From positions 3,738,356-3,802,355 of the forward strand of contig NZ_VLKC01000002.1 in the NCBI RefSeq assembly GCF_007830295.1: a DNA stretch of 64,000 nt, read 5' to 3'. The notes beneath the pieces are model-generated. The model was given only the letters and a program-made list of their open reading frames with translations, searched no databases and was not told where the DNA came from. Both the position numbers and the translations under genes were made by a program. How positions within the stretch are numbered: the stretch's first letter is position 1; each line of letters starts with the position of its first letter. The DNA is from Sporomusa sp. KB1 (GTDB taxonomy: Bacteria > Bacillota > Negativicutes > Sporomusales > Sporomusaceae). This document shows positions 26,240-35,571 of this stretch, one piece after another.

Positions 26240-26682
26240 TTGTTCTTCTTTTCATGACATTTTATATAACGATTCCTTTAGTATTTACGGGATTTTTATT
26301 CGGCGCCTTCCTGTTCAGGTCAGGCTCCATGAAGTTTGCCGATTTACAGATAATCCTGGGGTTGTTTTTTGGCAGCACGATACTTTGGGTTTATACTGAG
26401 CAGGTTGTTAGCGGAATCCTGCGACTTATAATTGAAAACTTATTTTCGCTGTCGGGTCATTATATAGTATCCGAGGCCATACGATCTTTTTCCCTGTTAA
26501 TGATGGCCATTGTTTTTTTGATTCTAGTTAATCCTTGGGAATCAAAATGTTTCCCCAACTTTCCGAAGCATTTAACCGTACGTAATGCTTACAACGAAGA
26601 GGGGGGAACATTATATTTATGTTGGAGAAATTATCCAAAATTGTTTGTGCGATTCGGGATATCCAGAGCCGGTGGAGTATAA
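26233..26682 (+). CDS. Small integral membrane protein upstream of secA2
   Basis: A 149-residue hypothetical protein with three hydrophobic segments (about residues 1-28, 40-65 and 85-105). GGTGGAG lies 10 bases before the ATG at 26233. The first ~117 residues look like a genuine membrane protein. The last 32, which overlap the secA2 frame by 97 bases, are Trp/Arg-rich and may be an artefact of a lost stop. No family is recognised. Its position suggests a membrane partner for the SecA2 motor (inference). Confidence 0.5.
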   Translation: MLIVLLFMTFYITIPLVFTGFLFGAFLFRSGSMKFADLQIILGLFFGSTILWVYTEQVVSGILRLIIENLFSLSGHYIVSEAIRSFSLLMMAIVFLILVNPWESKCFPNFPKHLTVRNAYNEEGGTLYLCWRNYPKLFVRFGISRAGGV

Positions 26683-28957
26683 CCTTGAATTTTATCAAAA
26701 AGTTTTACAAGAAATCAACACTGTCAAGTTTAATTCTCTGAGTAATGGCAGACTGCAGGAAATATCCGCGGAACTTAAGAGCCGGTCCTTCACAGAAGCT
26801 TTATCCGATTCCCTGCTAGTAGATTCCGTCGCTCTTGTTCGGGAAGCAGCCAAACGGGTATTGGGCATATACCCGTTTGATACTCAGGTTATTGCAGGCA
26901 TTGCCCTGCACAAGGGTAAGATAGTGGAAATGCAAACTGGTGAGGGTAAAACACTGGCCGCCGTAATGCCGGCATACATAAATGCGTTGGCAGGCAAAGG
27001 CGTTCATGTGCTCACTTTCAACGATTATCTTGCCCGTAGGGATGCCCAATGGATGGGCCCGATATTTGAATTTTTGGGCCTCACTACAGGGTATGTCAAT
27101 GAGGGTATGAGTACAACCGCAAGACAGCAGGCCTATTCCTCCGACATAACGTATGTAACCGCAAAGGAGGCGGGCTTTGACTACTTGCGGGATTTTTTAT
27201 GCACGGAAAAAGAGAAGCTTGTCCACCGGCCATTCCATTACGCCATTGTGGATGAAGCCGACTCAATCCTTATTGATGAAGCGCGAGTGCCGCTTGTAAT
27301 TGCAGGGAATGTGGGGAACGACGAGGAGAATCCGCTTCAATTGGCCGGAATAGTCCGTGGCCTTAAGCAGGGAACCGACTATGATACTGATCAGTACAGA
27401 AGTAACGTATACTATTCCGACTCGGGTCTACTGCAGATTGAAAAAATGCTGGGATGCGGGAATCTGTATGCTTCCAAGAATTTAAGTCTACTGGCTAGAC
27501 TGAATTGCGCGCTGTATGCCGAGGTGCTGATTGAAAGAGATAAAGACTATATCGTCAAAGACAACAAGGTGGAGCTTATTGATGAGTTTACCGGCCGTAT
27601 TGCTGCCAAACGCCGCTGGCCGGAAAACCTTCACGCGGCAGTTGAAGCCAAAGAGGGCTTAATAGCCACATCCAGGGGAACTATTGTGGGCTCTATTGCG
27701 CTGCAGTACTTTTTAAGACTGTACCCGCGAATTTCCGGAATGACCGGAACAACCAGCACGGCTGCGACTGAGTTAAGAGAGCTCTATGGGCTAGACGTGC
27801 TTGTAATCCCTACGAATAAACCTTGTATCCGTATAGATCACCCGGACATGATCTTTACGGATAAGAATGCGAAGCAGACAGCCCTGATTGCGGAAATCAA
27901 AAAAGTTCATGACACGGGGCAGCCAATACTTATTGGTACGGGAAGCGTAGAAGAGTCGGAGATGCTCGTGGAGAAACTGAAAAAAATAGGTATCCTGTGC
28001 CGGATTCTAAATGCCAGAAATGACGAAATGGAAGCGAAAATAATTGCCGGGGCGGGAGAGCTTGGAGCGGTAACGGTGTCCACCAATATGGCCGGCAGGG
28101 GTATTGACATAAAGCTAGGTGGCGAATTCGAGCAGGAACGCAGCCGGGTAGTAGAGTTGGGCGGACTTTATGTTGTCGGGACTAACCGGCATGAAAGCCG
28201 CAGGATCGATAACCAACTCAGAGGCAGGGCCGGTCGTCAGGGTGATCCGGGCGGAAGTAGATTTTTTATTTGTCTGGAAGATGATCTAATAAAAAGATAT
28301 GATATCGCGAAGTTGATTCCCGTCAGAAAATTTCCGGCAAAACAGGAGTCCGTAAACAACCCTGCCGTGTCGCGCGCGGTGGAACGAGGCCAGAAGATTG
28401 TCGAGGGATACAATTCCGATATTAGAAGGCAACTATGGAAATACTCTTTTCTAATCGAGCAGCAGCGCCGCATTATTCATAACAAACGTCAGGAAATACT
28501 GCTGGATAAGAAACCGTTAAATCTTTTAGCGGCAGAAGCCGCTGATCGTTATGGTACGCTGCGAGATCAAGTCGGGGAGGACGTTTTAAAAAAAGTCGAA
28601 AAGCAAATTACCCTTTATCAGATAAACAAATGTTGGGCTGATTATTTGGACTATATCAGCTATGAACGTGAAGGCATACATCTAGTTGCAGTTGGCAAAA
28701 AAGACCCTCTCACCGAGTTTCACAGAATTGCTATAGAAGCATTTGACGAGATGATGGACAATATCGACTCTGAAATAGTTAGGACCTTCGAGATCGTTGA
28801 TATCGGAAAAAACGGAATTGACATGGCGAAAGCCGGCCTCAAGGGTCCTTCGGCTACCTGGACCTACCTTATTAATGACAGTCCGTATCAATTTAGCCGA
28901 CTACCCAGCTTGATCAAAGCCGCCATAACTAAGCTTAGCAGGCCTTCGGACACTTAG
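26585..28957 (+). CDS. secA2: Accessory preprotein translocase ATPase SecA2
   Basis: A 790-residue SecA motor. It has Walker A TGEGKT at residues 118-123, DEAD at 223-226 followed by [22 protein letters not shown] and [13 protein letters not shown]. It is shorter than housekeeping SecA (about 830-900) and lacks the C-terminal Zn/SecB-binding tail, both usual for SecA2. The start is uncertain: the first ~30 residues in this frame look non-native. An ATG at 26619 in another phase, after AGGGGGG, gives a more natural opening ([16 protein letters not shown]) that would join this frame only through a shift near 26675. There is no SecY2, Asp or substrate gene nearby. The stop codon lies inside direct repeat A3. 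Confidence 0.88.
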   Translation: MLTTKRGEHYIYVGEIIQNCLCDSGYPEPVEYNLEFYQKVLQEINTVKFNSLSNGRLQEISAELKSRSFTEALSDSLLVDSVALVREAAKRVLGIYPFDTQVIAGIALHKGKIVEMQTGEGKTLAAVMPAYINALAGKGVHVLTFNDYLARRDAQWMGPIFEFLGLTTGYVNEGMSTTARQQAYSSDITYVTAKEAGFDYLRDFLCTEKEKLVHRPFHYAIVDEADSILIDEARVPLVIAGNVGNDEENPLQLAGIVRGLKQGTDYDTDQYRSNVYYSDSGLLQIEKMLGCGNLYASKNLSLLARLNCALYAEVLIERDKDYIVKDNKVELIDEFTGRIAAKRRWPENLHAAVEAKEGLIATSRGTIVGSIALQYFLRLYPRISGMTGTTSTAATELRELYGLDVLVIPTNKPCIRIDHPDMIFTDKNAKQTALIAEIKKVHDTGQPILIGTGSVEESEMLVEKLKKIGILCRILNARNDEMEAKIIAGAGELGAVTVSTNMAGRGIDIKLGGEFEQERSRVVELGGLYVVGTNRHESRRIDNQLRGRAGRQGDPGGSRFFICLEDDLIKRYDIAKLIPVRKFPAKQESVNNPAVSRAVERGQKIVEGYNSDIRRQLWKYSFLIEQQRRIIHNKRQEILLDKKPLNLLAAEAADRYGTLRDQVGEDVLKKVEKQITLYQINKCWADYLDYISYEREGIHLVAVGKKDPLTEFHRIAIEAFDEMMDNIDSEIVRTFEIVDIGKNGIDMAKAGLKGPSATWTYLINDSPYQFSRLPSLIKAAITKLSRPSDT

Positions 28958-29060
28958 GCCCTGATAAACAAATACCACCCAGATTCCGCGTTATGGGTTC
29001 TGGGTGGTATTAGTTTTATTGGCTGACTCTGCATTCGTTTAATTAGTAGAACTGGCTGAT
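28955..29060. repeat. Direct repeat A3 (right boundary of the secA2 insertion)
   Basis: This 106-bp block is 103/106 identical to 24452-24557. Its TAG at 28955 ends secA2 just as the same TAG ends the aminotransferase in copy A1. To the right it continues into the complete 29039-29443 gene. Confidence 0.95.
28969..29018 (+). terminator. Terminator hairpin, copy 3
   Basis: This is the same hairpin as at 24466, with one mismatched pair in the stem (A opposite A at position 2), ending in TTTTATT. It serves secA2 and lies convergent to the 29039 gene. Confidence 0.85.
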
Positions 29061-29443
29061 TTAATCCACTCCTCTAACTTGGCCAATACTTCTGTTCGGG
29101 CATCGTCTACTTCTGCTCCATGCCATTCTTGCCCTGTCTGACTATCGAACCATGAATCCTTTTGTGAAAAAGTTCCGCTGGGGTACATTTTTTCTTGGGC
29201 AGCATCCAAGATACCATCGAGCATGCTTTGCTTGACGGATTTTCTGATCATACGGCAACCGGCCTTCTCTGTAGTAGCAACCTCTATGCCATCCGGGCCG
29301 GCGCTAAGGCCGACATGAGAAAGCAATTTACCTTGCTGGCCAGCGGCGGAAATAGCCTGCTTGGCATAAGCGGCGGCCTGCTCCCGCTTAATACTGTCAT
29401 CATCTACAGTTACTCTTACATTGCCGATAATAAGCTTATACAT
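29039..29443 (-). CDS. Conserved-looking hypothetical protein (134 aa)
   Basis: A 134-residue soluble protein beginning MYKLIIGNVRVTVDDD, with Gln/Ala-rich helices and a C-terminal acidic helix. There is no signal peptide or membrane segment. AGGAGGTG sits 6-7 bases before the ATG at 29443, so it is clearly a translated gene. The 3' end (last seven codons and beyond) is duplicated at 24530-24557 as part of direct repeat A1. I do not recognise a family, and nothing nearby hints at a role. Confidence 0.75.
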   Translation of the reverse strand: MYKLIIGNVRVTVDDDSIKREQAAAYAKQAISAAGQQGKLLSHVGLSAGPDGIEVATTEKAGCRMIRKSVKQSMLDGILDAAQEKMYPSGTFSQKDSWFDSQTGQEWHGAEVDDARTEVLAKLEEWIKSASSTN

Positions 29444-29514
29444 GACGCACCTCCTTATGAACTATTGTATGACTATTTATTTGAGATAGAACAGTTTTTG
29501 AGACGCAGGTTAAG

Positions 29515-29543
29515 TTGACTTTTACAATTTGTTGCTATATAAT
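29515..29543 (+). promoter_or_regulatory. Sigma-A promoter of the leuS T-box transcript
   Basis: TTGACT (29515-29520) and TATAAT (29538-29543) are separated by exactly 17 bases and lie just ahead of the T-box leader. Confidence 0.9.
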
Positions 29544-29557
29544 GGAACATACAAATC

Positions 29558-29775
29558 TGAAGAGGCAGAATAGTATGCTTATAACCCAGTTCAGAAAGTT
29601 GGCGGATGTTGCGAGCCAATCTGCGTGATAGCTGAACTCGCTGCGGAGGAGTGGCTGTGAAGGATTAGCAGTCGCCGTAAGCCTGCGTTATAGGCAAAGA
29701 GTGGATGATATTTGTCATCAAACAGGGTGGTACCGCGAGAATCTCGTCCCTGGCGTTAGCCACGGGACTTTTTTA
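29558..29775 (+). ncRNA. T-box leader (leucine) of leuS
   Basis: The invariant T-box sequence AGGGTGGTACCGCG is at 29724-29737, followed by the terminator stem GTCCCTGGC/GCCACGGGAC and six T (29746-29774). Stem I and the specifier region lie upstream. The likely specifier triplet is CTC at 29637-29639 in the context TGAACTCG, matching the downstream leucyl-tRNA synthetase. Uncharged tRNA-Leu would favour the antiterminator and leuS expression (known for the class). Confidence 0.93.
29746..29775 (+). terminator. T-box terminator
   Basis: The arms GTCCC-TGGC and GCCA-CGGGAC around GTTA are followed by TTTTTTAT. The left strand overlaps the T-box antiterminator partner. Confidence 0.88.
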
Positions 29776-29872
29776 TACCCTACAGGTATAAACGCAATAT
29801 TGGCTTTCGCGTTCGTCAATGGTTTGGCGTAAGCCGTGTTTCCTTTACTATTTGTCCGAGGGGGATTACTCG

Positions 29873-32353
29873 ATGAATGAAAAATACACGCCGAATGAGA
29901 TTGAGACCAAATGGCAAAAACTCTGGGGCGAAAACGATGCTTTCAGCACAACTATTAACCGCCAGCGACCAGAATACTATGTCCTGGAAATGTTTCCTTA
30001 TCCGTCGGGAAATTTGCACATGGGCCATGTACGCAATTATTCTATCGGCGATGTTATTGCCAGATTTAAAGTAATGCAAGGTTATAATGTGTTGCACCCC
30101 ATGGGCTGGGATGCTTTTGGCATGCCTGCCGAAAATGCTGCCATCAAGAATGGCATTCATCCTTCGGCCTGGACCTGGGATAATATTGCTAATATGCGCC
30201 GGCAACAGCAAGAACTGGGCTTATCGTATGAATGGGACCGTGAGGTTGCTACCTGTCATCCTAAGTATTATCACTGGACGCAATGGCTGTTTTTACTGTT
30301 TTTTGAACGCGGTTTAGCGTACAAAAAGAAAGCTGCTGTAAACTGGTGTAATGACTGTAATACCGTACTGGCTAACGAGCAGGTAGTTGATGGCCGCTGT
30401 TGGCGTTGTGACTCGGTTGTTGTAAAAAAAGACCTTGAACAATGGTTTCTAAAAATAACAGATTATGCGGATCGTCTGTTAGCTGACCTGAATGAGTTAA
30501 AAGGCTGGCCTGACCGGGTCAAAACCATGCAAGAAAATTGGATTGGCCGTAGTGAAGGTGCACAGTTCAGCTTTGCCGTACCTGAGATTGATGATAAGAT
30601 TTCCGTATATACTACCCGTCACGACACCGTATTTGGTGTTAGTTATATTGTGTTAGCACCAGAACATTCACTGGTGGACAAGCTTATTGCAGGCAAACCG
30701 GAAGAAGCTGCGGTAAGAGAGTTTATAGCACGTGTTCGTAATCAAAGTGATATTGCCCGCACCTCCAATGAAACAGAAAAAGAAGGTATCTTTACCGGTG
30801 CTTATGCCATTCATCCGTTTACTGGCGAACAAGTGCCCATTTGGGTTGCTAATTACGTATTGGTAGAATATGGTACAGGTGCGGTTATGGGTGTGCCGGC
30901 TCATGATCAACGTGACTGGGACTTTGCCGGTAAGTATGGATTACCCAAAAAAGTGGTAGTTCGGCCTGTTGATAAAGAGCTTACGATTGATGATATGACC
31001 GAAGCTTATGATGGCCAGGGGACGATGGTTAATTCCGGGGAGTTTAGCGGTCTGGACAATGAAACCGGTAAGGTGAAGATTGCCCAGTGGTTTGAAAACC
31101 AAGGCATTGGCAAACGCCGTATTAATTACCGCTTGCGCGACTGGCTCATTTCCCGTCAACGTTATTGGGGGGCACCGATTCCTATTATATATTGTCCGGA
31201 TTGTGGCACAGTACCTGTGCCGAAAGAGCAACTTCCGGTTTTGCTGCCTGAAAATATCGACTTTGCCAGCGGTTCTGTATCGCCGCTGGCGAAAGCAGAG
31301 GATTTTATCAATTGCACATGTCCTAAGTGTGGTGGCAAAGCGCGGCGAGAAACCGACACTATGGATACCTTTATTTGTTCGTCCTGGTACTATTTCCGTT
31401 ATACCAGCCCGCATAGTGCAGATGAGCCGTTCGATCCCGACAAAGCTAACTATTGGATGCCTGTTGACCAATATATCGGCGGTATTGAACATGCTATTTT
31501 ACATCTTTTGTATTCGAGATTCTTTACCAAGGTGTTAAAAGATGCTGGCTTGGTTAATGTCAATGAGCCATTCAAAAACCTGTTGACTCAGGGGATGGTC
31601 ATCAAAGACGGATCCAAAATGTCCAAATCTAAAGGTAATGTAGTTTCACCTGAAGAAATTATTGGTAAATATGGTGCTGACACGGCCCGGTTATTTATCT
31701 TATTTGCTGCACCGCCAGAGCGTGATCTGGAATGGAGCGATCAAGGTGTAGAAGGTGCCTACCGTTTCTTAGGCCGGCTGTGGCGGATTATTGATCATTA
31801 TGTGCCACTGATTAAAACAGAAGCAGCAAGCGATGATACCAACGAGCTAACCAAACCCGAAAAGGAACTGCGCCGTATTCTGCATATAACGATCAAACGC
31901 GTTACGGAAGACATTGGTCAACGTTTCAATTTCAATACAGCCATCAGTGCCATTATGGAATTAGTTAATGCTATGTATGCGCTTAAAGAGCAGAACGTAA
32001 TACCAAGTGTAGCTTTGGCACGGGAAGTGGTAGCTGGCCTGCTGAAGATGCTGGCACCATTTGCACCGCATATTACGGAAGAACTATGGCAAGAGACCAT
32101 TGCTGAAGGTAGTGTTCATAAGCAGTTATGGCCTGTTTTCGATGCTTCTGCCTTGGAAGTGGAAGAAGTCGAGATTGTTCTTCAGATTAATGGTAAAGTT
32201 CGGGATAAAGTTACTGTCCCTGTGGGCCGAACTTCCCAGGAACTTGAAAAAATAGCTCTTAAGCAGCCAAAGGTTCAGGAACTTATTGCTGGAAAAACAG
32301 TAATCAAAGTAATATCAGTGCCGCAGAAGCTGGTTAATATTGTTGTCAAATAG
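29873..32353 (+). CDS. leuS: Leucyl-tRNA synthetase
   Basis: An 826-residue class I synthetase charging tRNA-Leu. The HIGH-type motif is HMGH at residues 49-52 and KMSKS is at 582-586. Zinc-type cysteine clusters occur (CNDCNT and CWRCD near 160-180; CPDCG and CPKCG further on), and the CP1 editing domain lies in between (e.g. [12 protein letters not shown]). The longest frame starts 18 codons upstream at 29819. GAGGGGG at 29859 points to the ATG at 29873, which gives the family's usual N-terminus [11 protein letters not shown]. It is controlled by the leucine T-box leader. Confidence 0.97.
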   Translation: MNEKYTPNEIETKWQKLWGENDAFSTTINRQRPEYYVLEMFPYPSGNLHMGHVRNYSIGDVIARFKVMQGYNVLHPMGWDAFGMPAENAAIKNGIHPSAWTWDNIANMRRQQQELGLSYEWDREVATCHPKYYHWTQWLFLLFFERGLAYKKKAAVNWCNDCNTVLANEQVVDGRCWRCDSVVVKKDLEQWFLKITDYADRLLADLNELKGWPDRVKTMQENWIGRSEGAQFSFAVPEIDDKISVYTTRHDTVFGVSYIVLAPEHSLVDKLIAGKPEEAAVREFIARVRNQSDIARTSNETEKEGIFTGAYAIHPFTGEQVPIWVANYVLVEYGTGAVMGVPAHDQRDWDFAGKYGLPKKVVVRPVDKELTIDDMTEAYDGQGTMVNSGEFSGLDNETGKVKIAQWFENQGIGKRRINYRLRDWLISRQRYWGAPIPIIYCPDCGTVPVPKEQLPVLLPENIDFASGSVSPLAKAEDFINCTCPKCGGKARRETDTMDTFICSSWYYFRYTSPHSADEPFDPDKANYWMPVDQYIGGIEHAILHLLYSRFFTKVLKDAGLVNVNEPFKNLLTQGMVIKDGSKMSKSKGNVVSPEEIIGKYGADTARLFILFAAPPERDLEWSDQGVEGAYRFLGRLWRIIDHYVPLIKTEAASDDTNELTKPEKELRRILHITIKRVTEDIGQRFNFNTAISAIMELVNAMYALKEQNVIPSVALAREVVAGLLKMLAPFAPHITEELWQETIAEGSVHKQLWPVFDASALEVEEVEIVLQINGKVRDKVTVPVGRTSQELEKIALKQPKVQELIAGKTVIKVISVPQKLVNIVVK

Positions 32354-32388
32354 AGATAATAGATTAATGAGGAGGCGAACAAACAAGT

Positions 32389-32706
32389 ATGCTTACTATT
32401 ACAAATGTAACAGAGTTCAATGAGGCAGTACTTAAATCCGACAAACCTGCGCTGGTTGATTTTTGGGCGCCCTGGTGTGGTCCCTGCAAGATGGTAGCAC
32501 CGGAAGTGGAGGCGATAGCCAAAAACTTCGAAGGCCGGGCAGTGGTAGCAAAGGTTAATGTTGATGAACAGCAGGACCTGGCTAGTCATTACAATGTTAT
32601 GAGTATTCCTACATTGATAGTTTTCAAGGCAGGTAGTGAAGTTGGCCGGATTACCGGTTATCGTCCACAAAAGGACATTGCAGATATATTAGAAAAGGCA
32701 CTATAA
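32389..32706 (+). CDS. trxA: Thioredoxin
   Basis: A 105-residue thioredoxin with the canonical WAPWCGPCKM active site (C30, C33), the cis-proline in MSIPTLIVF and the final KAL. It is cytosolic. GGAGG lies about 14 bases before the ATG at 32389, and the gene follows leuS by 35 bases, so it may share the leuS transcript. It is the probable electron donor for the CcdA relay encoded elsewhere in the window (inference). Confidence 0.95.
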   Translation: MLTITNVTEFNEAVLKSDKPALVDFWAPWCGPCKMVAPEVEAIAKNFEGRAVVAKVNVDEQQDLASHYNVMSIPTLIVFKAGSEVGRITGYRPQKDIADILEKAL

Positions 32707-32709
32707 AAT

Positions 32710-32745
32710 ATAACTCCCGGTAAACATCCGGGAGTTTATATTTTG
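32710..32745 (+). terminator. Terminator after trxA
   Basis: The stem AACTCCCGG/CCGGGAGTT with loop TAAACAT is followed by TATATTTT. Confidence 0.85.
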
Positions 32746-32816
32746 CTTAGTAACTTGTATTTATCTGGAAGCTTTGTCATAATTAGAACTATAGGAAGAA
32801 GGGGGCGGGAATTTAG

Positions 32817-34382
32817 ATGTTTGCTAGAAAGTTAACTGTATTTATTGCTATTATATGTATTAGTCTACTATGTTTTTTACCATCAGCTTTGGCAGCAGGA
32901 GAACCAAACGAAACCGTAGTTGTCAATATTCTCACAGTAAATGACTTCCATGGTGCATTGTCTGAGAGTGGCAAGAATCCAGGTATGGCAAAACTTGCTG
33001 CTTTTTTGAAGGCGGAGGTGGCTAAGAATCCCACAGGAACAATTATTGTCAGTGCGGGTGATATGTTTCAGGGAACGCCTGAATCCAATATGCTCTACGG
33101 CAAACCGGTAGTTCAAGCAATGAATGAGATTGGATTTTCGGCGATGGCTATTGGCAACCATGAATTTGATTGGGGTACCCAGGTGTTAAGGGAACGGATT
33201 GCACAATCAAGTTTTCCCTATCTGGCAGCCAATATTATTGATAAAGCAACTGGCCAGGTTGTGAGTTTTGTCAAACCATATGTAATAGTTGAGAAAAACG
33301 GGCTAAAAATTGCCATAATCGGTCTGGCGACCCCCGAAACAGCGTATAAGACCAGCCCTAAGTACAGTAAAAACTATATTTTTGCTGATCCGGCCCAAAC
33401 AGTAACCCAGCGTATTCCTGAGTTGAAACAACAAGGAGCCGATATAATTATTGTATTGTCGCATTTGGGCAGTGAAGTTGAACCGTTAACCCGGCAAGTT
33501 ACAGGCGAGGCCGCCGATTTGGCGCGTGCAGTTACTACAATTGATGCCATTATCTCAGGCCATACTCATCAGAAGGTGTCCGGTGCGGTGAACTCAGTAC
33601 CAATCATTCAGGCTGGTTATAATGGACGGGCTGTAGGCAATCTTTGCTTAACCTTTTCTAAAAAGGACAAGCAGGTAGTAGCTGCAGAGAGCAATGTCAT
33701 TGAGTTAGCAGCTGCCAATTTGGTTGCTGATCCAGCGGTAAAGGAAATTGTGGATAAGGTACAGGAAGAAGTAGCGCCGATGAAAAACAAGGTGTTGGGG
33801 CATACTGTTTCTGAATTGAAGCATGAAAAATACTCTCATTCTGTTTTAGGTCAGTGGGTAACAGATAGCATGCGTCAGAGAGTTAAAGCCGATATTGCTT
33901 TTGAAAATGGCGGGGGTCTGAGGGCCAGTATCCCGGCTGGAGCTATCACGCTAGGCAGTCTGTATCAAGTAGTACCATTTGATAATACGTTGATTACTGT
34001 AGAACTAACCGGAAAACAGATCATGGAGGTTCTTGAACACGGTATCGATAATCAGCAAATCGGTATGGTGCAGTTTTCGGGTCTTAGGGTGGAGTATGAT
34101 AAGACATTGCCTGATGGTAAGCGAATTACCAAAGTAACCTTAACTGATGGCAGTCACCTCAGTCTTACTAAGCTATATAAGGTTGTAACAAATGATTTCC
34201 TGGCGCAAGGCGGTGATGGCTTTACCACGTTTAGCCAGGGAAAACATCTGATTGACACCCAGCTTCCACTTCGCGATTGCTTACTGGAGGCTGTAACGAA
34301 GACGAAAGTCATTAATGCTACTGTTGATAAGCGTTTTATCGAGGTTATGCCAGTAAATACTGTAAATAGACTTGCTGCCTAA
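32817..34382 (+). CDS. Secreted 5'-nucleotidase / UshA-type metallophosphoesterase
   Basis: A 521-residue exported enzyme. A signal peptide spans about residues 1-26 (cleavage after SALA). The N-terminal metallophosphoesterase domain has VNDFHG, SAGDMFQGTPESN, GNHEFDWG, SHLGSE and SGHTHQ. The C-terminal nucleotidase domain has ENGGGLRASIPAG and NDFLAQGGDGF, the substrate-binding motif. It would hydrolyse extracytoplasmic nucleotides or nucleotide sugars to scavenge nucleosides and phosphate. GGGGGCGGG precedes the ATG. There are no sorting or repeat domains at the C-terminus. Confidence 0.93.
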   Translation: MFARKLTVFIAIICISLLCFLPSALAAGEPNETVVVNILTVNDFHGALSESGKNPGMAKLAAFLKAEVAKNPTGTIIVSAGDMFQGTPESNMLYGKPVVQAMNEIGFSAMAIGNHEFDWGTQVLRERIAQSSFPYLAANIIDKATGQVVSFVKPYVIVEKNGLKIAIIGLATPETAYKTSPKYSKNYIFADPAQTVTQRIPELKQQGADIIIVLSHLGSEVEPLTRQVTGEAADLARAVTTIDAIISGHTHQKVSGAVNSVPIIQAGYNGRAVGNLCLTFSKKDKQVVAAESNVIELAAANLVADPAVKEIVDKVQEEVAPMKNKVLGHTVSELKHEKYSHSVLGQWVTDSMRQRVKADIAFENGGGLRASIPAGAITLGSLYQVVPFDNTLITVELTGKQIMEVLEHGIDNQQIGMVQFSGLRVEYDKTLPDGKRITKVTLTDGSHLSLTKLYKVVTNDFLAQGGDGFTTFSQGKHLIDTQLPLRDCLLEAVTKTKVINATVDKRFIEVMPVNTVNRLAA

Positions 34383-34483
34383 TAGCCAGGAAAGTAGGCA
34401 AGGGCAGCAGGGAAGATGTTGAAACATGTCGAATTTATTGTTTGGCATAATACGTAAGATTACTGATTACAAGGAGTAATGGA

Positions 34484-35476
34484 ATGATAATCTCATGGAA
34501 TACTACCCAGCAGTGCAATATTAACTGTGTACATTGTTATCGCGATGCCGGTGCCAAACGTACTGATGAATTAAGTACCGCCGAAGGCAAAAAACTGCTT
34601 AGTGAGATCGCTAAAGCCGGTTTCAAGATTATGATATTAAGCGGCGGTGAGCCGATGCTTCGCTCTGATATCTATGAACTCATTACTCATGCTGTTTCCG
34701 TCGGCCTTCGCCCTGTTCTTGGGACCAATGGCATTTTGTTTACTGGCGATGTACCTGCCAAACTCAAAGCGGCCGGCTTGATGTGTGCTGGTATTAGTGT
34801 GGATAGTTGTGATGCTGAGCGCCATGATACCTTTAGGGGGGTGAAAGGCGCCTGGCAGCAAACTATGGCTGGCATCAAAGCATGCCGGGAAGCTGGTTTA
34901 CCGTTTCAAATTCATACTACAGTCACTAATTGGAATGAACAGGAAGTGACGGACATTACTGATTTGGCAGTTGAACTGGGCGCTGTTGCCCACCATGTTT
35001 TTTTTCTGGTGCCTGCTGGACGGGGAAAAGACATTGAAGAAACGACACTTAAGACCAATCAGTATGAAGCCGTATTGAACCGCATTCTTGATAAGCAGGC
35101 TACTACTGCTATTGAGATAAAACCTACCTGTGCTCCCCAGTTCATGCGGATTGCCAAAGAAAGAGGCGTACCGATGCGGTATACCCGCGGCTGTCTGGCA
35201 GGAACAGCCTATTGCGTAATATTGCCTAATGGGGATGTTCAGCCTTGCCCGTATCTGCCACTGAAAGTCGGGAATGTACGTAAGACGGCCTTTGATACTA
35301 TTTGGCAAACCAGCCAGGTATTTAACGAGCTTCGTAACGGGCCGCTTAAAGGTGGCTGTGGTTCCTGTGGGTTTGATAACTTATGCGGTGGCTGCCGTGC
35401 CAGAGCCTACTTCTACTCTGATGGGGATTATCTTGCGGAAGAACCCTGGTGTAGCCGGGGAATTAGAGAAAAGTAA
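34484..35476 (+). CDS. Radical SAM protein resembling NirJ2 (heme d1 / alternative heme pathway-like)
   Basis: A 330-residue radical SAM enzyme. The cluster motif is C11-x3-C15-x2-C18 in QQCNINCVHCYRD; the glycine-rich SAM motif is LSGGEPML. The C-terminal SPASM/twitch-like cysteines occur in TRGCLAG, YCVILPNGDVQPCPY and GGCGSCGFDNLCGGCRARA. From memory of family sequences this closely resembles NirJ2 of anaerobic Firmicutes, a relative of AhbC/AhbD and NirJ that modify tetrapyrroles. No other heme or d1 genes are adjacent, and the next operon is the uptake hydrogenase with a cytochrome b. A peptide-modifying role cannot be excluded. AAGGAG precedes ATG 34484. Confidence 0.8.
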   Translation: MIISWNTTQQCNINCVHCYRDAGAKRTDELSTAEGKKLLSEIAKAGFKIMILSGGEPMLRSDIYELITHAVSVGLRPVLGTNGILFTGDVPAKLKAAGLMCAGISVDSCDAERHDTFRGVKGAWQQTMAGIKACREAGLPFQIHTTVTNWNEQEVTDITDLAVELGAVAHHVFFLVPAGRGKDIEETTLKTNQYEAVLNRILDKQATTAIEIKPTCAPQFMRIAKERGVPMRYTRGCLAGTAYCVILPNGDVQPCPYLPLKVGNVRKTAFDTIWQTSQVFNELRNGPLKGGCGSCGFDNLCGGCRARAYFYSDGDYLAEEPWCSRGIREK

Positions 35477-35495
35477 AAATTATTCTGATAAATTA

Positions 35496-35524
35496 AGAGG
35501 AAACTGAGGAAAAAAGTAGAATAG
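35496..35524 (+). promoter_or_regulatory. Possible sigma-H-type promoter upstream of the uptake hydrogenase
   Basis: AGAGGAAAC and GTAGAATAG are separated by 11 bases and sit 47 bases before the hydrogenase small-subunit start. They fit the Bacillus sigma-H pattern (RNAGGAWWW, 11-12, RNNGAATWW) apart from the last base of each box. It is suggestive only. Confidence 0.3.
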
Positions 35525-35571
35525 CAAAATAAGGATTAGTAAGTAGTACTATTTTTAAAAGGGGGGCGACT

